From Candidatus Saccharibacteria bacterium UBA949 (lineage in GTDB: Bacteria; Patescibacteriota; Saccharimonadia; Saccharimonadales; Saccharimonadaceae), in NCBI GenBank assembly GCA_002293245.1, contig DBCV01000013.1, positions 52,335 through 57,502 on the forward strand: DNA of 5,168 nucleotides. The letters are read 5' to 3'. The translations under genes and the position numbers were made by a program. Below are positions 1 through 5,168 of the stretch, one piece after another (position 1 is the first letter of the stretch; each line of letters starts with the position of its first letter). The notes beneath the pieces are model-generated. The model made no database searches and was not told the DNA's origin. It worked only from the letters and a program-made list of their open reading frames with translations.

Positions 1-901
1 ATCGGTCCAGTAACGGCTCACCAAGGTAGTAGTTGTCGCTGGCGCTTAAATGAGCAGATTGGTTGTCGCTCGAGCCCGATAGGGAACGGAACTCAAATGG
101 TCCGGAGCCAATTGGCGCCCTGGAAAACTCATTTTCGTAGATTTTTTCTGGCTCGACTTCGCCCAAGATGTGCTGTGGCAGCACCGGGAAGGTCAAGGAA
201 TCTGGAAAGCTTGCCAGTGTAGCGGGAAGAGTAAACTTTATTTTGTGTTCGTCAGTTTTTTCTACTTTAACGTCTCGCCAAGTTCCGTATAGCGCTGAGC
301 CAGTCTTGGAGTTTTTAACTAAACCGAGTGTAAAAACTACATCATTGGCATCTACGCTTTCGCCATCGTGCCATTTAGCGTCTTTGCGTACTGTGACGAC
401 ATATTCTCTCCCTTCGTTTTGAATCTCTAGCTTCTCGGCCAGGTCCCCTTTGAGCGAGCCCGAGGTATCGTAATTATATAATTGCGAAAAAACTAATCTG
501 GCAACTGCGTTTTCCGAACGCGTTGTAGCGAATAGTGGGTTTAGGCTACTGATTTTACCCAATGTGCCTTCGGCGTATGTGCCGCCTCGCGTTGCTGTGA
601 CCGTTTGGTAGATACCTTGATACCAGTTAAACTGCAACCCGGCGGCAAGAAGTAGGGCAGCCATCATGGCTGTCCAGCCGATTACCCGGCCACGCACTTT
701 GGCTGAACCATCGTGCAATTTGTCCACTACCTTGCTTTTAAAGTGTCGTCCAGCTTTGCGACTACCGACACTGGCATAGATTGCGGCCTTTTTTACGGGT
801 TTTGGTAGTTTCTTCCAATTTGCTGGTTCGGTAATTACGGCTGGAAGCATTTTATCATCCACCGTATTTTTGTTGCCCACTCTAGATTGATATTTTCTCA
901 A
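1..901 (-). CDS. Membrane-anchored ABC-type peptide/solute-binding protein, family 5 (SBP_bac_5), C-terminus missing
   Basis: The minus-strand frame is open from 901 to the left edge, giving about 300 residues of a protein that usually reaches 500-600. Family-5 binding proteins (OppA/DppA type) capture oligopeptides or similar solutes outside the membrane for an ABC importer. The diagnostic stretch WHDGESVDANDVVFTL lies near residues 177-192. It is preceded by a family-like N-terminal segment (GGTYAEG..SSLNPLF, then LVFSQLYNYD) and followed by FPVLPQHIL and APIGSGPFEF. About 73 mostly basic residues precede one hydrophobic helix (WTAMMAALLLAAGLQFNWY, about 76-94). There is no lipobox cysteine, so it is probably anchored by an uncleaved helix with a cytoplasmic tail. 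I chose TTG at 901 because AGGA (911-908) sits 6 nt upstream; ATG at 850 is the alternative but lacks a Shine-Dalgarno. It begins 24 nt after secG and is probably co-transcribed. No permease or ATPase is visible, so the substrate is unknown. Confidence 0.88.
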   Translation of the reverse strand, partial: MRKYQSRVGNKNTVDDKMLPAVITEPANWKKLPKPVKKAAIYASVGSRKAGRHFKSKVVDKLHDGSAKVRGRVIGWTAMMAALLLAAGLQFNWYQGIYQTVTATRGGTYAEGTLGKISSLNPLFATTRSENAVARLVFSQLYNYDTSGSLKGDLAEKLEIQNEGREYVVTVRKDAKWHDGESVDANDVVFTLGLVKNSKTGSALYGTWRDVKVEKTDEHKIKFTLPATLASFPDSLTFPVLPQHILGEVEPEKIYENEFSRAPIGSGPFEFRSLSGSSDNQSAHLSASDNYYLGEPLLDR

Positions 902-904
902 AAT

Positions 905-911
905 TCTTCCT
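905..911 (-). promoter_or_regulatory. Ribosome binding site supporting a TTG start
   Basis: On the minus strand an A-rich run leads into AGGAAGA, with AGGA at 911-908, followed after 6 nt by TTG at 901. This is the only good Shine-Dalgarno among the candidate starts TTG 901, GTG 880, GTG 862 and ATG 850. It lies in the short gap after the secG stop codon (928-926), as expected for an internal operon gene. Confidence 0.55.
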
Positions 912-925
912 TTTTTAATAGGGAA

Positions 926-1153
926 CTAACTGGCTGCCGGAAATATCAGCCCTGTCAAGATTGACAAAACAAATATAACTGCGAACACGACGGTCGCTTG
1001 GAACAGAGATTTGTCTAGGCCTCGTCGAGTTGTGTATAGCTCGCCGCTAGCACCGAATCCTGCGCCCAGACTTGCTCCGCGTTGCTGCAATAATATCAAT
1101 AGTACAGTCAGAAATGCCGAACCTATCATAACCACCTGTAAAAAGTTTTCCAT
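926..1153 (-). CDS. secG: Preprotein translocase subunit SecG
   Basis: This 75-residue protein matches SecG, the small accessory subunit of the SecYEG channel that assists SecA-driven export across the cytoplasmic membrane. It shows the family layout: a first membrane helix (about 4-22, FLQVVMIGSAFLTVLLILL), then the conserved loop QQRGASLGAGFGASG (23-37) and the segment TRRGLDKSLFQATVV (42-56), then a second helix (about 53-71, ending in a short PAAS tail). The length is normal for SecG. I start at ATG 1153, 7 nt after the pth stop codon, because a longer reading from 1210 would run through pth and adds a tail that SecG does not have. No clear Shine-Dalgarno precedes it (TAATAGACCCATG), so translation is probably coupled to pth. 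The binding-protein gene follows 24 nt downstream. Confidence 0.93.
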   Translation of the reverse strand: MENFLQVVMIGSAFLTVLLILLQQRGASLGAGFGASGELYTTRRGLDKSLFQATVVFAVIFVLSILTGLIFPAAS

Positions 1154-1160
1154 GGGTCTA

Positions 1161-1763
1161 TTATATATCGCCGTTGGCGGGGCTGTCAAGCCAACTTTGT
1201 ACCTTTTCAACAGCTTTTTTTAATACTTCCGGGAGCTTTTTGCGCTCGTCCTCGGTCAACTTACCCAACACGAAGTCGGAATCGGATATTTTGGCTTCTG
1301 GCGATCGTCTCATTTCCGAATTGGTACCGATTCGCAATCGGGCAAACTCATCAGTACCAAGTGCGGAGATTAGCGATTTTAGGCCGTTATTGCCGCCAGC
1401 GCTGCCGTTAGGTCGCAATCGCATTTCGCCGAATTCCAAGTTGAAGTCGTCGCAAATTGCCAGGAAATCTCGAGAGGGACAGGCTCTATAGAATCTGACG
1501 ACGTTTGCAGCACCGCTGCCGATCTCATTGTAATAACTAAGAGTTTTCAGTAAAATAATATTTCCGTTAAATAGGCTTCCAATTGAAGGACCATATACTA
1601 TTGCCATGTGACCCCCGAATTTTTCATTGAATTTCCATTCCTCACCCCATTTTTTAGCCAGTGCATCAACAGCGACGTAGCCTAGATTATGTCGTGTCCA
1701 CAAGTACTCGTTGCCAGGATTTCCTTGGCCGAGAATTACCTTATAGCGAGCTGCGTTTTTCAT
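1161..1763 (-). CDS. pth: Peptidyl-tRNA hydrolase (Pth)
   Basis: This 200-residue cytoplasmic enzyme cleaves the ester bond of peptidyl-tRNAs that drop off ribosomes, recycling tRNA. The length is normal for the family. Seen motifs are GQGNPGNEYLWTRHNLGY (12-29), giving the catalytic-site Asn15 and His25 (N10 and H20 in E. coli numbering); LLKTLSYYNEIGSG (71-84), where Asn79 matches N68; CDDFNLEFG (104-112), with Asp105 matching D93; and RLRPNGSAGGNNGLKSL (115-131). In the last motif Asn125 stands where E. coli has His113, while Asn126 (N114) is kept. The usual KPxTxMN reads KTLSYYN. Both are departures from the classic consensus but spare the core catalytic pair. Its ATG overlaps the der stop as ATGA, and GGGGGA 6 nt upstream, inside the end of der, is a plausible ribosome binding site. 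Expression should follow der. Confidence 0.96.
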   Translation of the reverse strand: MKNAARYKVILGQGNPGNEYLWTRHNLGYVAVDALAKKWGEEWKFNEKFGGHMAIVYGPSIGSLFNGNIILLKTLSYYNEIGSGAANVVRFYRACPSRDFLAICDDFNLEFGEMRLRPNGSAGGNNGLKSLISALGTDEFARLRIGTNSEMRRSPEAKISDSDFVLGKLTEDERKKLPEVLKKAVEKVQSWLDSPANGDI

Positions 1764-3103
1764 CGGTTTCCCCCGTCGCTATTCTTGAAACTGAACATAA
1801 TTGGAGTACCGTCGAACCCGAAGTTTTCGCGAATTGCTCGCTCAAGATAGCGCTTGTAGCTCCAATGCAGCAGAGCTAGATTGTGCCCATAAACTACGAA
1901 CCATGGCGGCGCTACGTCGGTTTGCACGATGTATTTCAGCTTGGGCATGGTGTTTTTGAGCCCGGCTGGCGGGTGTGCTGCCACTACTTCGCGCAGGACT
2001 CGGTTTAGCTCGTTGGTTTTAATCTCTTTTTTACGTTCGGAGTCGATTTTTTCGGCCTGTTCGAAGATCTTGGCTACATTCCGTCCGGTTAGACTGCTAG
2101 TCAAAATGACCGGCGCAAAGGGGATAAAGTTAAAGTCGTTTTTTAATCTCGTTAATAATTCATCGGAATCACCAGTATATAGGTCCCATTTGGTGACAAC
2201 TAGGATGATGCCTTTCCCGGCTTCTTTGATGGTGCCGGCCAACCGTTGGTCAAAGGCGGAATGAGGTTCGGTGGCATCAATCAAAAGTAGGCAGATATCT
2301 GATTGCTCGATTGCGTTCATTGTGCGCAGGACTGAAAACTTCTCAATTCCTACTTCTTGTTTGCCAGGTCGTCTGACCCCGGCCGTGTCTAGAATCTTTA
2401 AGTCTCGCTGGTTGAATCGCACGTTAACGGTGTTGACATCGCGCGTGGTTCCGCTCAAGTTGGCCACAATCGCTTGTTGTTTCCCGGCTAGTGCGTTAAA
2501 CAGGGAGCTTTTGCCGACGTTTGGCCGCCCGACTAACGCTATTTTTAGCTTAAGCTCTTGACTTTTTTCGGTCGGTGTGCTATCATTGGAGTATGGGGGC
2601 AGTTTTGCTGTGATTTCCTCTAGTAGTTCTGTCACGCCTTGCCCATGCTCGGCGGAAACCTTGATCATCTGCTTAACGCCCAGGCTTAGAAACTCGTGTT
2701 CTGGCAGGCTCTCCCGCAGGTCGGCTTTGTTCAACACCAAGACGAGCGGCTTGCCAGATTTTAGCGCCCGCCGTGCGATGCCCTTGTCGTCCTGATTGGT
2801 GTACCTTGTGCTATCGACTGTTAGCAGAATGACATCCGCCATTTCGATGGCGTCGGCAATTTGATCCTGAATCGTCGCTTCAAATTCGTCGGACGGGTCT
2901 TTCAGGCCGGCTGTATCGACTAACAAAAAACCTTGCCCGCTTTCCGTCTGGACTCGTGCCGTCACATTGTCTCGGGTTGTGCCTTCCTCGTGCGCCACGA
3001 TAGCCAGTCGCCCCCGAGCCATTCGGTTGAAGAGCGAACTTTTGCCCGCGTTTGTTTGGCCGATGATTGCTACGATTGGCAGCTTGTTTTTTGTTGATGT
3101 CAT
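1760..3103 (-). CDS. der: Ribosome biogenesis GTPase Der (EngA)
   Basis: Der is an essential GTPase with two tandem G domains and a C-terminal KH-like domain; it assists maturation of the 50S ribosomal subunit. At 447 residues it has the usual length. G domain 1 has GQTNAGKS (15-22), GTTRD (41-45), DTAG (63-66) and NKAD (125-128). G domain 2 has GRPNVGKS (192-199), GTTRD (218-222), DTAG (239-242) with the typical following VRRPGK, and TKWD (304-307). The KH-like part follows from about 355 (ELNRVLREVVAAHPP, then LKYIVQTDVAPPWFVVY). The first P-loop GQTNAGKS departs from the common GRPNVGKS but keeps the GxxxxGKS core. I start at ATG 3103; a TTG directly before it (3106) is also in frame, and the stop TAA at 3109-3107 rules out anything longer. 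The Shine-Dalgarno is weak. It leads the protein genes of the leftward operon and overlaps pth by four bases. Confidence 0.98.
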   Translation of the reverse strand: MTSTKNKLPIVAIIGQTNAGKSSLFNRMARGRLAIVAHEEGTTRDNVTARVQTESGQGFLLVDTAGLKDPSDEFEATIQDQIADAIEMADVILLTVDSTRYTNQDDKGIARRALKSGKPLVLVLNKADLRESLPEHEFLSLGVKQMIKVSAEHGQGVTELLEEITAKLPPYSNDSTPTEKSQELKLKIALVGRPNVGKSSLFNALAGKQQAIVANLSGTTRDVNTVNVRFNQRDLKILDTAGVRRPGKQEVGIEKFSVLRTMNAIEQSDICLLLIDATEPHSAFDQRLAGTIKEAGKGIILVVTKWDLYTGDSDELLTRLKNDFNFIPFAPVILTSSLTGRNVAKIFEQAEKIDSERKKEIKTNELNRVLREVVAAHPPAGLKNTMPKLKYIVQTDVAPPWFVVYGHNLALLHWSYKRYLERAIRENFGFDGTPIMFSFKNSDGGNR

Positions 3104-3122
3104 CAATTATTCTTTTGTACTT

Positions 3123-3128
3123 ATTATA
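3123..3128 (-). promoter_or_regulatory. Possible -10 box for der in the tRNA-der gap
   Basis: The minus strand reads TATAAT exactly in the 31-nt gap between the tRNA 3' end and der. It would place a transcription start near 3116, about 13 nt before the der ATG. The matching -35 would fall inside the tRNA T-arm and reads TCTTCT at 17-bp spacing, which is poor, and there is no TG extension. It may be a weak internal promoter or a chance match in an AT-rich spacer, with der mostly read from the tRNA promoter. Confidence 0.3.
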
Positions 3129-3134
3129 TTGTAT

Positions 3135-3221
3135 TGGTGCGCCTGAGAAGACTCGAACTTCCACAGCCTTGCGGCCACTACCACCTCAAGGTAGCGTGTA
3201 TACCAATTTCACCACAGGCGC
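3135..3221 (-). tRNA. tRNA-Leu (anticodon GAG)
   Basis: The minus strand folds into a complete 87-nt class II tRNA. The acceptor stem is GCGCCTG pairing with CAGGCGC, followed by discriminator A and an encoded CCA end. The D-arm is GTG/CAC around AAATTGGTATA. The anticodon stem is CTACC/GGTAG with loop TTGAGGT, so the anticodon is GAG (plus-strand 3185-3187). A long variable arm of 15 nt (GGCC-GCAA-GGCT core) marks it as a Leu/Ser-type tRNA, and the anticodon identifies Leu, reading CUC and CUU. The T-arm is GGAAG-TTCGAGT-CTTCT with one G-T wobble pair. It lies 31 nt upstream of der on the same strand, with no terminator seen between them, so it is probably processed from a joint transcript. 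Confidence 0.97.
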
Positions 3222-3235
3222 ATGTTTTACACTTA

Positions 3236-3264
3236 ATTCTAGCAAGATTCGGGGCAAAATGCAA
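3236..3264 (-). promoter_or_regulatory. Promoter of the tRNA-Leu/der operon
   Basis: On the minus strand TTGCAT (3264-3259) is followed after 17 bp by TAGAAT (3241-3236), which is preceded by TGC and so forms an extended -10. Transcription would begin near 3229, leaving about 8 nt ahead of the mature tRNA 5' end. The -35 is only a half match (TTG). Position and spacing fit a housekeeping sigma factor. Confidence 0.55.
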
Positions 3265-3265
3265 C

Positions 3266-3295
3266 TTGCTCGGCTCATGAGGGCTATGCTATACT
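3266..3295 (+). promoter_or_regulatory. Promoter of the glycosyltransferase gene, predicting a leaderless mRNA
   Basis: TTGCTC (3266-3271) and TATACT (3290-3295) are separated by 18 bp, with TGC at 3287-3289 making an extended -10. Transcription would start about 7 nt after the -10, at 3301-3303, which is the ATG itself. No Shine-Dalgarno lies between the -10 and the ATG. An 8-bp perfect palindrome CTCATGAG (3274-3281) sits in the spacer and could be an operator or chance. The -35 lies 1 bp from the -35 of the opposing promoter. Confidence 0.55.
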
Positions 3296-3302
3296 TGGGT
3301 TC

Positions 3303-5168
3303 ATGAAGGTGCAAAAGTCAACGCCATGGGTAAAACTGGCCAAGAAAGATTGGCTGGTTATGGGGATTACCACGCTGATTTATGCGATTATCGCATTTGT
3401 CAATCTTGGCTCGACCGAATCGGCACATACGTATATGACGTTGGAAGACCGCCAACAGGTGATTGTTGAGTTTGACGAGCCTAGCGCCATCACTAGAGTT
3501 CAGATTGTGCCGGGGCCGACTCGTCGTAGCCACTTGGATTTTTATTTCGCTGACGAAAAGCGGGAAGTTTGGCATGGACCGTATGGGTATTCATATGATG
3601 GAGCGTTTGACGTGCTGGAAATGTCCACGTTGACTTCCTATGATCCAGATGGCGAATCATTTCCGGAAAACAGCAAGTTTTCATATGCTATTATCGAGAG
3701 CAACTCCGAAGGTTTGGGGACAGAGGGTGGCGTGGACCGTAGCACCTTGGCCGAGGTGGTTTTTCGGGATTCCAATGACGAAGTGATTCCTATCGCCAGT
3801 TTCGCTTTTTACGACCCGATAACCGAGGAGAGCCCGGGCAGGGACGAAATTGATGGGTATTATAACCTGTTTGACGAACAAACGTTCGTTCCTGCCGATG
3901 CAAACTATTTGAATAGTCCGATTTTTGACGAAATATATTACAATCAAACAATCAAAAACTTCTATAACGGCGAAGCTATTTTTGAGACTACTCACCCGCA
4001 CGTCGGTAAATATATAATGATGGTGGGCGCAGAAATGTTCGGTTTTAACACGTTTGGTTGGCGGTTTATGGGTGCACTGCTGGGGGTCTTGATGCTGCCA
4101 TTAATTTATATATTTGCCAAACAGATTTTCAAAAAACGGTTTTGGTGTGTTTTTGCTACGATTGTATTCGCTTTCGATTTTATGCACTTTACGCAGTCGC
4201 GCTTGGCTACAATAGACACATACCCGACGTTTTTCGTGATGCTGATGTTCTTGTTTATGTATCGCTATACGCAAGTTAGTTTTTATGACACTAAGTTTCG
4301 GCGGAGCATTGTGCCGTTGTTTTGGTCGGGCTTGTTCTTTGGGCTGGGTTTCGCTAGCAAGTGGCCGGTAGCATACGGGGCTATTGGCCTGGCTGTGATA
4401 TTTTTTGCCGTGATGATTCAACGGTTTCGCGAGCGGCGCGCCTTCGGTAAAGCCAAGTTGTTTTGGAAAAACTTTTGGAAAACTTGTGCAGCTGCCACAG
4501 CGTTTTTTGTGATCGTTCCGGCTGCGATCTACGTGATTAGTTTTATCCCGGAGTATGTAAATCCGAGAGCGCGGCTGGCGACGATTGCCGATGTCCATAG
4601 GGAATGGTATGATACTGTTGACGAGGCTAAGGAGGCTGGTCACGATTTTGATATTTTCACTTATACTGTGCGTCGTACCGAAAAAGCATTCAGATTTCAC
4701 GCAGATTTGCGTTCGCCGCATCCTTATTCGGCAACATGGTCTGACTGGGTGACCGATCGTCGCCCGATATTATATTACATCGACTATAATGATGATGAAA
4801 AAACCGTATCCACGATTAGCGCCTTTGGTAATCCAGCGGTTTGGTGGATGGGATTGGTTGCTATGGCATACGGCGTGGCGATGGTGCTGAAAATGTTGGT
4901 GAAAAAGTTGGCTGGAACAGTGCGCGACAACGACTACAAAGTGGCAAAAATCGCCAGTTTTATGTTGGTTGGTTATCTAGCGCAGCTACTGCCTTGGGTT
5001 GTAGTGGAGCGAGTGACGTTTATTTACCATTATTTCCCATGCATTATCTTCTTGGTGCTGATGACAACGCTGATGTTCAAAGAGGCTCATCCCCTTTGGT
5101 GGTACAAATTCAAGTGGCCGAAGTGGGGGTGGTTGCGCAAGGACAAGCGGGTGCTATTGGCGGTTGTG
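3303..5168 (+). CDS. Protein O-mannosyltransferase-like (GT39) membrane glycosyltransferase with inserted outer domain, C-terminus missing
   Basis: The frame is open from ATG 3303 to the right edge, 622 residues without a stop. GT39 enzymes transfer a sugar, typically mannose, from a polyprenyl- or dolichyl-phosphate carrier to proteins on the outer face of the membrane. One helix (17-36) is followed by about 165 hydrophilic, strand-rich residues (about 38-203). Then come the catalytic-loop motif FDEIYY with Asp209-Glu210, THPHVGK (230-236), FGWRFMGALLG (251-261), the QSRLATID motif (298-305, Arg300 and Asp305), ASKWPVAYG, FGNPAVWW (508-515) and IYHYFP (574-579). Roughly nine or ten membrane helices are visible in all. 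These motifs fit the PMT and PMT C-terminal helix families; the usual HPPLGK reads HPHVGK. No in-frame ATG, GTG or TTG occurs between the upstream stop at 3240 and this ATG. Acceptor and sugar cannot be told from sequence. It is transcribed divergently from the tRNA/der operon. Confidence 0.9.
   Translation, partial: MKVQKSTPWVKLAKKDWLVMGITTLIYAIIAFVNLGSTESAHTYMTLEDRQQVIVEFDEPSAITRVQIVPGPTRRSHLDFYFADEKREVWHGPYGYSYDGAFDVLEMSTLTSYDPDGESFPENSKFSYAIIESNSEGLGTEGGVDRSTLAEVVFRDSNDEVIPIASFAFYDPITEESPGRDEIDGYYNLFDEQTFVPADANYLNSPIFDEIYYNQTIKNFYNGEAIFETTHPHVGKYIMMVGAEMFGFNTFGWRFMGALLGVLMLPLIYIFAKQIFKKRFWCVFATIVFAFDFMHFTQSRLATIDTYPTFFVMLMFLFMYRYTQVSFYDTKFRRSIVPLFWSGLFFGLGFASKWPVAYGAIGLAVIFFAVMIQRFRERRAFGKAKLFWKNFWKTCAAATAFFVIVPAAIYVISFIPEYVNPRARLATIADVHREWYDTVDEAKEAGHDFDIFTYTVRRTEKAFRFHADLRSPHPYSATWSDWVTDRRPILYYIDYNDDEKTVSTISAFGNPAVWWMGLVAMAYGVAMVLKMLVKKLAGTVRDNDYKVAKIASFMLVGYLAQLLPWVVVERVTFIYHYFPCIIFLVLMTTLMFKEAHPLWWYKFKWPKWGWLRKDKRVLLAVV

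Noticed and set aside
168..422. 84-residue plus-strand frame
   Set aside because: It is antisense to the solute-binding protein coding region, including its diagnostic WHDGE motif, and has no motif of its own.
902..925. Possible terminator between secG and the binding-protein gene, suggested by the A/T-rich run
   Set aside because: There is no stem next to the run, and its AGGA serves better as a ribosome binding site.
1154..1210. N-terminal extension of SecG starting at 1210
   Set aside because: It would read through the pth 3' end in another frame and add a non-SecG tail. ATG 1153 directly precedes the first membrane helix.
1760..1763. Possible recoded TGA (as in code 25 candidate phyla)
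   Set aside because: TGA ends der at the expected length and overlaps the pth ATG in a normal ATGA junction. Trp and Gly positions use ordinary codons.
2880..3164. 94-residue minus-strand frame crossing der start and the tRNA
   Set aside because: It is a shifted-frame shadow of der with low-complexity Arg-rich content, and it runs through the tRNA gene.
3067..3306. 79-residue plus-strand frame over the tRNA and promoter gap
   Set aside because: It is mostly the antisense of tRNA-Leu, plus intergenic DNA and the der start.
4101..4721. 206-residue open frame on the minus strand
   Set aside because: It lies wholly antisense to the glycosyltransferase, whose frame shows family motifs throughout. 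The translation is rich in Lys, Arg, His and Pro with no recognisable domain.

Overview
The window looks like a compact bacterial chromosome segment using the standard code: Trp is TGG, TGA acts as a stop, and no gene contains internal stops. Gene spacing is tight, one tRNA shares a strand with housekeeping genes, and a Pth, a SecG and a membrane-anchored peptide-binding protein lie in a row. Together with a GT39-type glycosyltransferase carrying a large N-terminal outer domain, this suggests a small-genome lineage such as a Candidate Phyla Radiation member. Saccharibacteria (TM7) is my best guess. That placement rests on remembered gene neighbourhoods, not on a computed phylogeny, and a Gram-positive relative is not excluded.

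Minus strand, read right to left: tRNA-Leu(GAG) (3135-3221), then der (two-domain ribosome-assembly GTPase), pth (peptidyl-tRNA hydrolase), secG (Sec translocase subunit) and a 3'-truncated family-5 solute-binding protein that runs off the left edge. der and pth overlap by ATGA, pth and secG are 7 nt apart, and the binding-protein gene starts 24 nt after secG, so this is very likely one operon. The theme is translation quality (tRNA, Der, Pth) followed by envelope export and uptake (SecG, binding protein).

Plus strand: from 3303 to the right edge runs one long open frame, a multi-pass glycosyltransferase of the protein O-mannosyltransferase (GT39) family with an inserted beta-rich domain between its first membrane helix and its catalytic Asp-Glu loop. 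It lacks its C-terminus.

The 81-nt gap 3222-3302 is the only real control region. It appears to hold two back-to-back extended -10 promoters whose -35 boxes almost touch. The rightward one would start transcription at or next to the glycosyltransferase ATG, giving a leaderless message. No gene-free stretch exceeds 300 nt, and no mobile element, CRISPR array, riboswitch or convincing rho-independent terminator was seen. I did not find an obviously novel system. The most interesting points are the outer domain of the glycosyltransferase, its leaderless start, and the non-lipoprotein, membrane-anchored binding protein placed after secG.
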